Source of the DNA: Chryseobacterium indologenes | GTDB taxonomy: Bacteria; Bacteroidota; Bacteroidia; Flavobacteriales; Weeksellaceae | Assembly: GCA_002439165.1 (NCBI GenBank) | Contig: DJTE01000011.1 | Location: forward strand, 184,239-248,238 | Length of the DNA stretch: 64,000 nucleotides | Direction of reading: 5' to 3' | In this document: positions 60,212-64,000 of the stretch, in pieces | How the letters are laid out: every line of letters begins with the position of its first letter | Numbering within the stretch: the stretch's first letter is position 1 | Program-made: the position numbers and the translations under genes | Notes under the pieces: generated by a model | Databases searched by the model: none | What the model was told of the DNA's origin: nothing | Seen by the model: the letters and a program-made list of their open reading frames with translations, nothing else

Positions 60212-63208
60212 ATGAAAATACAATTTGAAGGTAACCTTAGTTATCAGCAAGATGCCATAGAAGCTGTTGTTGATGTATTTAAAGGTCAAGAGAAATTACA
60301 ATCTAATTTTACGGTTTTAGCTCCAAAAGATCAAACCATTGATTACGAAGCCGATTTGGGTTACGCTAATAAGATAAATCTTTTACCAAAACAAATCGTT
60401 GAAAACGTTCAAGCCATCCAAATGAAAAATGGTTTGCGAATTTCTGATCCCAATAAAATTGACAGAAATGATCTTCAGTTCTCCATTGAGATGGAAACCG
60501 GTACAGGAAAAACCTACGTTTTTACTCGTTCAATAATGGAAATGAACCGTAAATACGGTTTTAAGAAGTTCATTATTGTCGTACCATCAGTTTCTATTCG
60601 TGAGGGAATTAATAAATCATTGGAATTGACGGATGATCATTTTAAGAAAGTATTTGAAAATACGCCGTATAAATACTTTATTTATGACAGTTCCAATCTA
60701 AGTCAGGTAAGAGACTTTGCCACATCAGACCAGATCAGAATAATGGTCATCAACGTTCAGGCATTTTCACAGGATGTAGATACAGTAAAGGGTTCAAAAC
60801 GTATAATGTTGGAGTATAATGATAAGTTAGGTGCAAAACCAATTAGTTTACTTCAAGATACCAATCCAATCGTTATTGTAGATGAACCTCAAAGTACTAT
60901 GAGTTCAAAATTACAGATACAGTCTATAAAAAATTTGAATCCAATAACTATTTATAGGTTTTCAGCTACTCATAAAGACAAAGTAAATCTTCTCTATAAA
61001 TTTGATGCTATTGATGCCTATAATGACGGAAAGGTTAAGAAGATTGAAGTAGCATCTGTAACGACGAAAGATGAAGTGAGCGACGGGGCTTTCATACAGG
61101 TTTTAAGCATATCCAATAAAAATGGATTTAAAGTTAAACTGAATCTTGATGTCAAAGGGAAAAATGGAAAAGTAACAAGGTCACCTAAAGAAGTGAAGTT
61201 AGGTGATGACTTGTATCAAATTACCAAGTTAGATCAATATTACGGATTTAATGTGAGTGAAATCAGTACCGAACCTGAGTTTATTGAATTTTCTAATGGT
61301 CAGTTTTTACAATCCGGTCAAACATTAGGTGGTGTAAACGATACTGATATCAAGAGAAAATTGATTGCTAAAACCATACAAGAACATTTAGATAAAGAGG
61401 TAAAACTTAACCCAAAAGGAATAAAAGTTCTGAGTTTATTTTTCATTGATAAGGTCGCAAGATATCGAGAATATGATGAAGAAGGTAATAAATTAAATGG
61501 TGAATATGCTCAAATTTTTGAAGAAGAATATAATAGAATTATTCAGTCGCCAAAGTATAAACTGTCTCTTTTTAAAGAAGTACAAGATTTAGAAGTAATT
61601 GTTTCTGATGTTCACAAAGGCTATTTCTCTACCGATAAGAGATCAAAAAAATCTAACTCAAAAGATAAATTTGAAGCCTTTAAAGATACTTCTGGTTCTG
61701 TAAAAGCAGATGAAGATACTTATCATCTAATTATGACAGAAAAAGAAAAACTACTTAGTTTTGACTCACCTGTACGATTCATTTTCTCACACACTGCATT
61801 ACGAGAAGGTTGGGATAATCCAAATGTTTTTCAGATTTGTTTATTAAAAGAAATGGGTGCCTCAGAAATAAGAAGAAGGCAGGAAATAGGTCGTGGATTG
61901 AGAATTTCTGTTAATCAAACCGGGAATCGTGTTTATGACGAAAACGTAAACATTTTAACAACGGTTGTCAATGAAAGTTTTAAAGATTTTGTGGAAGGAT
62001 ATCAAAAGGAACTAACCGAAGATACGGGAATAAAATTTGGTCATCTTGCTATTGAATCTTTTAATACGGTAGTGACTTCGGTTGACGAAAACGATGAACC
62101 AGTTTACTTGGGACAGGAAACATCTTCTCAAATTTATCAAACTTTTATAGAATTAGGATATATTGACAAAAAAGGAAAGATTCAAGACACCTTAAAAATC
62201 CATTTAAAAGAGAAAACCGTTGATTTAGGTCAGGAATTTAGTGAAACGGTCTCAAAACAGATTTATAATATCTTAAAACAGGTTGCAGGTTCTTTAGAAA
62301 TAAAAGATAATAACGATAAACGAGAGATTAAAATTAATAAAGAAGTTTTTTTATCAGAAGACTTCAAAAAACTTTGGGACACGATAAAGTTTAAGACAGT
62401 ATATCAGGTAGAATTTGATTCTGAAAAATTAATTGAGAACTGTATTAAGACAATTAATAACAATGTCTTAAACCAACAGGCAAAAATAGAATTTGTAAAA
62501 GGTAAACTTGCTGTTGGAAAAGGTGGGATTAAGACGGATGGTGAATTGAAAACTTATGTTGAAAATTTGGAGGTTGAAGTAAGAAGTTTACCGGATATTA
62601 TAACGTATCTTCAAAATGAAACTGATCTTACAAGAAAAACAATTGTACTTATCCTAAAGGGATTAGAAATAAGAGTTTTAAAATATTTTAAGACCAATCC
62701 ACAAGCTTTTATCGAAAAGTGTATCGATGTTATTAACATTCAAAAAAAATTATTTATTGTTGACGGTATCAAATACCAAAAAATTGGGGATCACGATTAT
62801 TATGAGCAAAAAGAATTGGAAAAAACAGATGCAATTGGTTATCTGAGTAAATATATGGTTGAAGCCTCCAAATCGGCATTTGATTATACCTTATGTGACT
62901 CTGATGTTGAATTAAATCTCGCTAGAGAGTTTGAAGGTAGCGAAAATGTAATTTTGTACACCAAATTACCGGGTTGGTTCAAAATTCCAACACCATTAGG
63001 TAATTATAATCCCGATTGGGCAATTTTATACAATAAAGGGGATGGAGAGAAACTATATTTTGTAACAGAATCTAAAGGGACAATTTTTGATGAAGGATTA
63101 AAGCCAATCGAGACTGGAAAAATTAAATGTGGTAAGGAACATTTTAAGGCAATTGGTAGCAGGATGATTGTTGCATATACGATGGATGATGTTTATAATC
63201 AAGTATAA
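60212..63208 (+). CDS. Type III restriction subunit Res (helicase-endonuclease)
   Basis: 998 residues. Superfamily 2 helicase motifs: Walker A METGTGKTYVF (about 93-103), DEPQ box IVDEPQSTMS (about 222), FSATH, SHTALREGWDNPNVFQICL and RRRQEIGRGLRI (about 552). A C-terminal PD-(D/E)xK nuclease follows: NPDWAILY (D at about 933) and YFVTESKGT (ExK at about 952). Res uses ATP to translocate or switch along DNA from unmethylated sites and cuts in complex with Mod. Fifth gene of the cassette, 14 nt after the Schlafen-like gene. Length and motif order are as expected for type III Res. Confidence 0.93.
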   Translation: MKIQFEGNLSYQQDAIEAVVDVFKGQEKLQSNFTVLAPKDQTIDYEADLGYANKINLLPKQIVENVQAIQMKNGLRISDPNKIDRNDLQFSIEMETGTGKTYVFTRSIMEMNRKYGFKKFIIVVPSVSIREGINKSLELTDDHFKKVFENTPYKYFIYDSSNLSQVRDFATSDQIRIMVINVQAFSQDVDTVKGSKRIMLEYNDKLGAKPISLLQDTNPIVIVDEPQSTMSSKLQIQSIKNLNPITIYRFSATHKDKVNLLYKFDAIDAYNDGKVKKIEVASVTTKDEVSDGAFIQVLSISNKNGFKVKLNLDVKGKNGKVTRSPKEVKLGDDLYQITKLDQYYGFNVSEISTEPEFIEFSNGQFLQSGQTLGGVNDTDIKRKLIAKTIQEHLDKEVKLNPKGIKVLSLFFIDKVARYREYDEEGNKLNGEYAQIFEEEYNRIIQSPKYKLSLFKEVQDLEVIVSDVHKGYFSTDKRSKKSNSKDKFEAFKDTSGSVKADEDTYHLIMTEKEKLLSFDSPVRFIFSHTALREGWDNPNVFQICLLKEMGASEIRRRQEIGRGLRISVNQTGNRVYDENVNILTTVVNESFKDFVEGYQKELTEDTGIKFGHLAIESFNTVVTSVDENDEPVYLGQETSSQIYQTFIELGYIDKKGKIQDTLKIHLKEKTVDLGQEFSETVSKQIYNILKQVAGSLEIKDNNDKREIKINKEVFLSEDFKKLWDTIKFKTVYQVEFDSEKLIENCIKTINNNVLNQQAKIEFVKGKLAVGKGGIKTDGELKTYVENLEVEVRSLPDIITYLQNETDLTRKTIVLILKGLEIRVLKYFKTNPQAFIEKCIDVINIQKKLFIVDGIKYQKIGDHDYYEQKELEKTDAIGYLSKYMVEASKSAFDYTLCDSDVELNLAREFEGSENVILYTKLPGWFKIPTPLGNYNPDWAILYNKGDGEKLYFVTESKGTIFDEGLKPIETGKIKCGKEHFKAIGSRMIVAYTMDDVYNQV

Positions 63209-63225
63209 CAAAACAGTTAATTTAT

Positions 63226-63774
63226 ATGAATTTAAATTCAGAATTCTCAATAAATGAATTTATAGATTATCTCAAAAATTTGGATCATAATAAACAAAAG
63301 AGAATGTTATTTATGATTGAAGCAGAACTTACAATTTTTGATGATTTCGATTATAATACAAACTTTGGGGTATATCCCAACTATCAACATATTGCATTTG
63401 ACAAAGTTATACGTACTTCATATTACAAAAATTATAATTTACTTTATGCTTATCTTGCTGATGGAAATCTTTTAAGTGTTCCAGATGATAGTATGAGAGA
63501 AAAATGGAATGTTTTAAAGGATCAATTTTTAACTGAATTAAATCTTCATCAGTCAATGTTTGATCATGAATATGAAACTTTCAAATTTGGTTTAAGATTA
63601 AAAGAATTGAGGCAGTATAAAAATATTTCAAAATCGGAGTTTTCTAAAATATCCGCTTTAAGTAAACAGAAAATCACCCAAATTGAAGATTTTGGGTTTT
63701 TATCGAAGATATCGGAAGTAAATCAATATGTAGTTGACGGATTAAAAATGAGTTTAAATTTAAATGTGAAATAA
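63226..63774 (+). CDS. XRE-family helix-turn-helix protein
   Basis: 182 residues. The C-terminal 60 (GLRLKELRQYKNISKSEFSKISALSKQKITQIEDFG) read as a lambda-repressor-like HTH; the N-terminal 115 residues are mostly helical and aromatic-rich with no known motif. It begins 17 nt after res in the same orientation and is probably the regulator of the restriction cassette or of the next gene. The HTH identification is good; the target is inferred. Confidence 0.75.
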   Translation: MNLNSEFSINEFIDYLKNLDHNKQKRMLFMIEAELTIFDDFDYNTNFGVYPNYQHIAFDKVIRTSYYKNYNLLYAYLADGNLLSVPDDSMREKWNVLKDQFLTELNLHQSMFDHEYETFKFGLRLKELRQYKNISKSEFSKISALSKQKITQIEDFGFLSKISEVNQYVVDGLKMSLNLNVK

Positions 63775-63789
63775 AAAAGTTGATAAACA

Positions 63790-63978
63790 ATGCAGGCAAT
63801 AAATTTATATAAAGTTTTTAATTTGGGTTTTTTCAGAATTCCTGATTATCAACGTGGATATTCATGGACAGATAAGCAACTTACTGAATTATGGGATGAT
63901 CTGGACGAAATTCAAGAGATAAATGGTGAATTAAAAAAACATTATAAGGTCCAGCGATACAAGTTTCTTATATTTTAA
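63790..63978 (+). pseudogene. Truncated DUF262 (GmrSD-type) N-terminus
   Basis: 62 codons open with RIPDYQRGYSWTDKQLTELWDDLDE, the conserved N-terminal motif of DUF262, found in GmrSD-type DNA modification-dependent enzymes. The frame changes character after KKHY, where the family normally continues with a TGxI-type strand, and stops at 63,978. This suggests a frameshift, deletion or early stop, or replacement of the 3' part. The window ends 22 bases later, so the downstream sequence cannot be checked and this could be an unusual short protein. Confidence 0.5.
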
Positions 63979-64000
63979 ATGTAAAGTATCAATAGATCCG

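Noticed and set aside
1..64000. CRISPR array, rRNA and tRNA genes
   Set aside because: No spaced direct-repeat array, cloverleaf or conserved rRNA segment was seen in the intergenic gaps.

Overview
The window reads as the chromosome of a Flavobacteriia bacterium, most likely Chryseobacterium or a close relative in the Weeksellaceae. The evidence is Bacteroidota -7 promoter elements (TAnnTTTG) ahead of several genes, two large type IX secretion substrates with C-terminal sorting domains, and typical flavobacterial neighbours: DUF2480, DUF6452/DUF6048 beside rlmD, an IPExxxVDY protein beside pyk, and a diheme-type sdhCAB. No tRNA, rRNA or CRISPR array was seen. All assignments come from reading the sequence and recalling family motifs; no database search was run.

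Positions 1-45,480 are ordinary chromosome. In order they hold a partial membrane glycosyltransferase-like gene and DUF2480 (minus strand); lpxB; a ComEC-like gene; sdhCAB; a thioredoxin-like lipoprotein; rlmD with a zinc metalloprotease, DUF6452 and DUF6048; and two giant T9SS-secreted multidomain proteins whose last kilobase is nearly identical. A minus-strand run ruvB-paiB-MBL hydrolase-coaE follows. Then come hutI, a DUF695 protein, a BCCT transporter, hutG, an aldehyde dehydrogenase and a WG-repeat protein, and the minus-strand run acpP-fabF-rnc-IPExxxVDY-pyk. An aldehyde dehydrogenase with an AraC-type regulator closes this part.

From about 45.9 kb the sequence becomes visibly more A/T-rich and turns into accessory DNA. 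A 6.3-kb segment (45,996-52,306) is flanked by a perfect 12-bp direct repeat and carries a tyrosine recombinase at its right end, so it looks like a small integrated element. Its cargo is an HNH-type protein on the minus strand and a tight four-gene operon on the plus strand: a 68-aa protein, a Gly-rich 121-aa protein, a PfkB-like kinase fused to a nucleoside 2-deoxyribosyltransferase-like domain, and a divergent adenylosuccinate synthetase (PurA) homologue. I do not recognise this combination. It is the best candidate here for an undescribed system, perhaps a purine-nucleotide-based defence or nucleotide modification module.

Next to it (52.4-63.2 kb) is a five-gene extended type III-like restriction cassette: SNF2-type helicase, DUF4391, Mod methyltransferase, Schlafen/AlbA_2 ATP-binding protein with a 21-bp tandem repeat, and Res helicase-nuclease. 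An XRE-type HTH protein and the start of an apparently interrupted DUF262 protein follow at the right edge. The two modules together make a defence-type hotspot. A candidate Fur-box-controlled short transcript (45.78-45.88 kb) lies on the chromosomal side of the junction.
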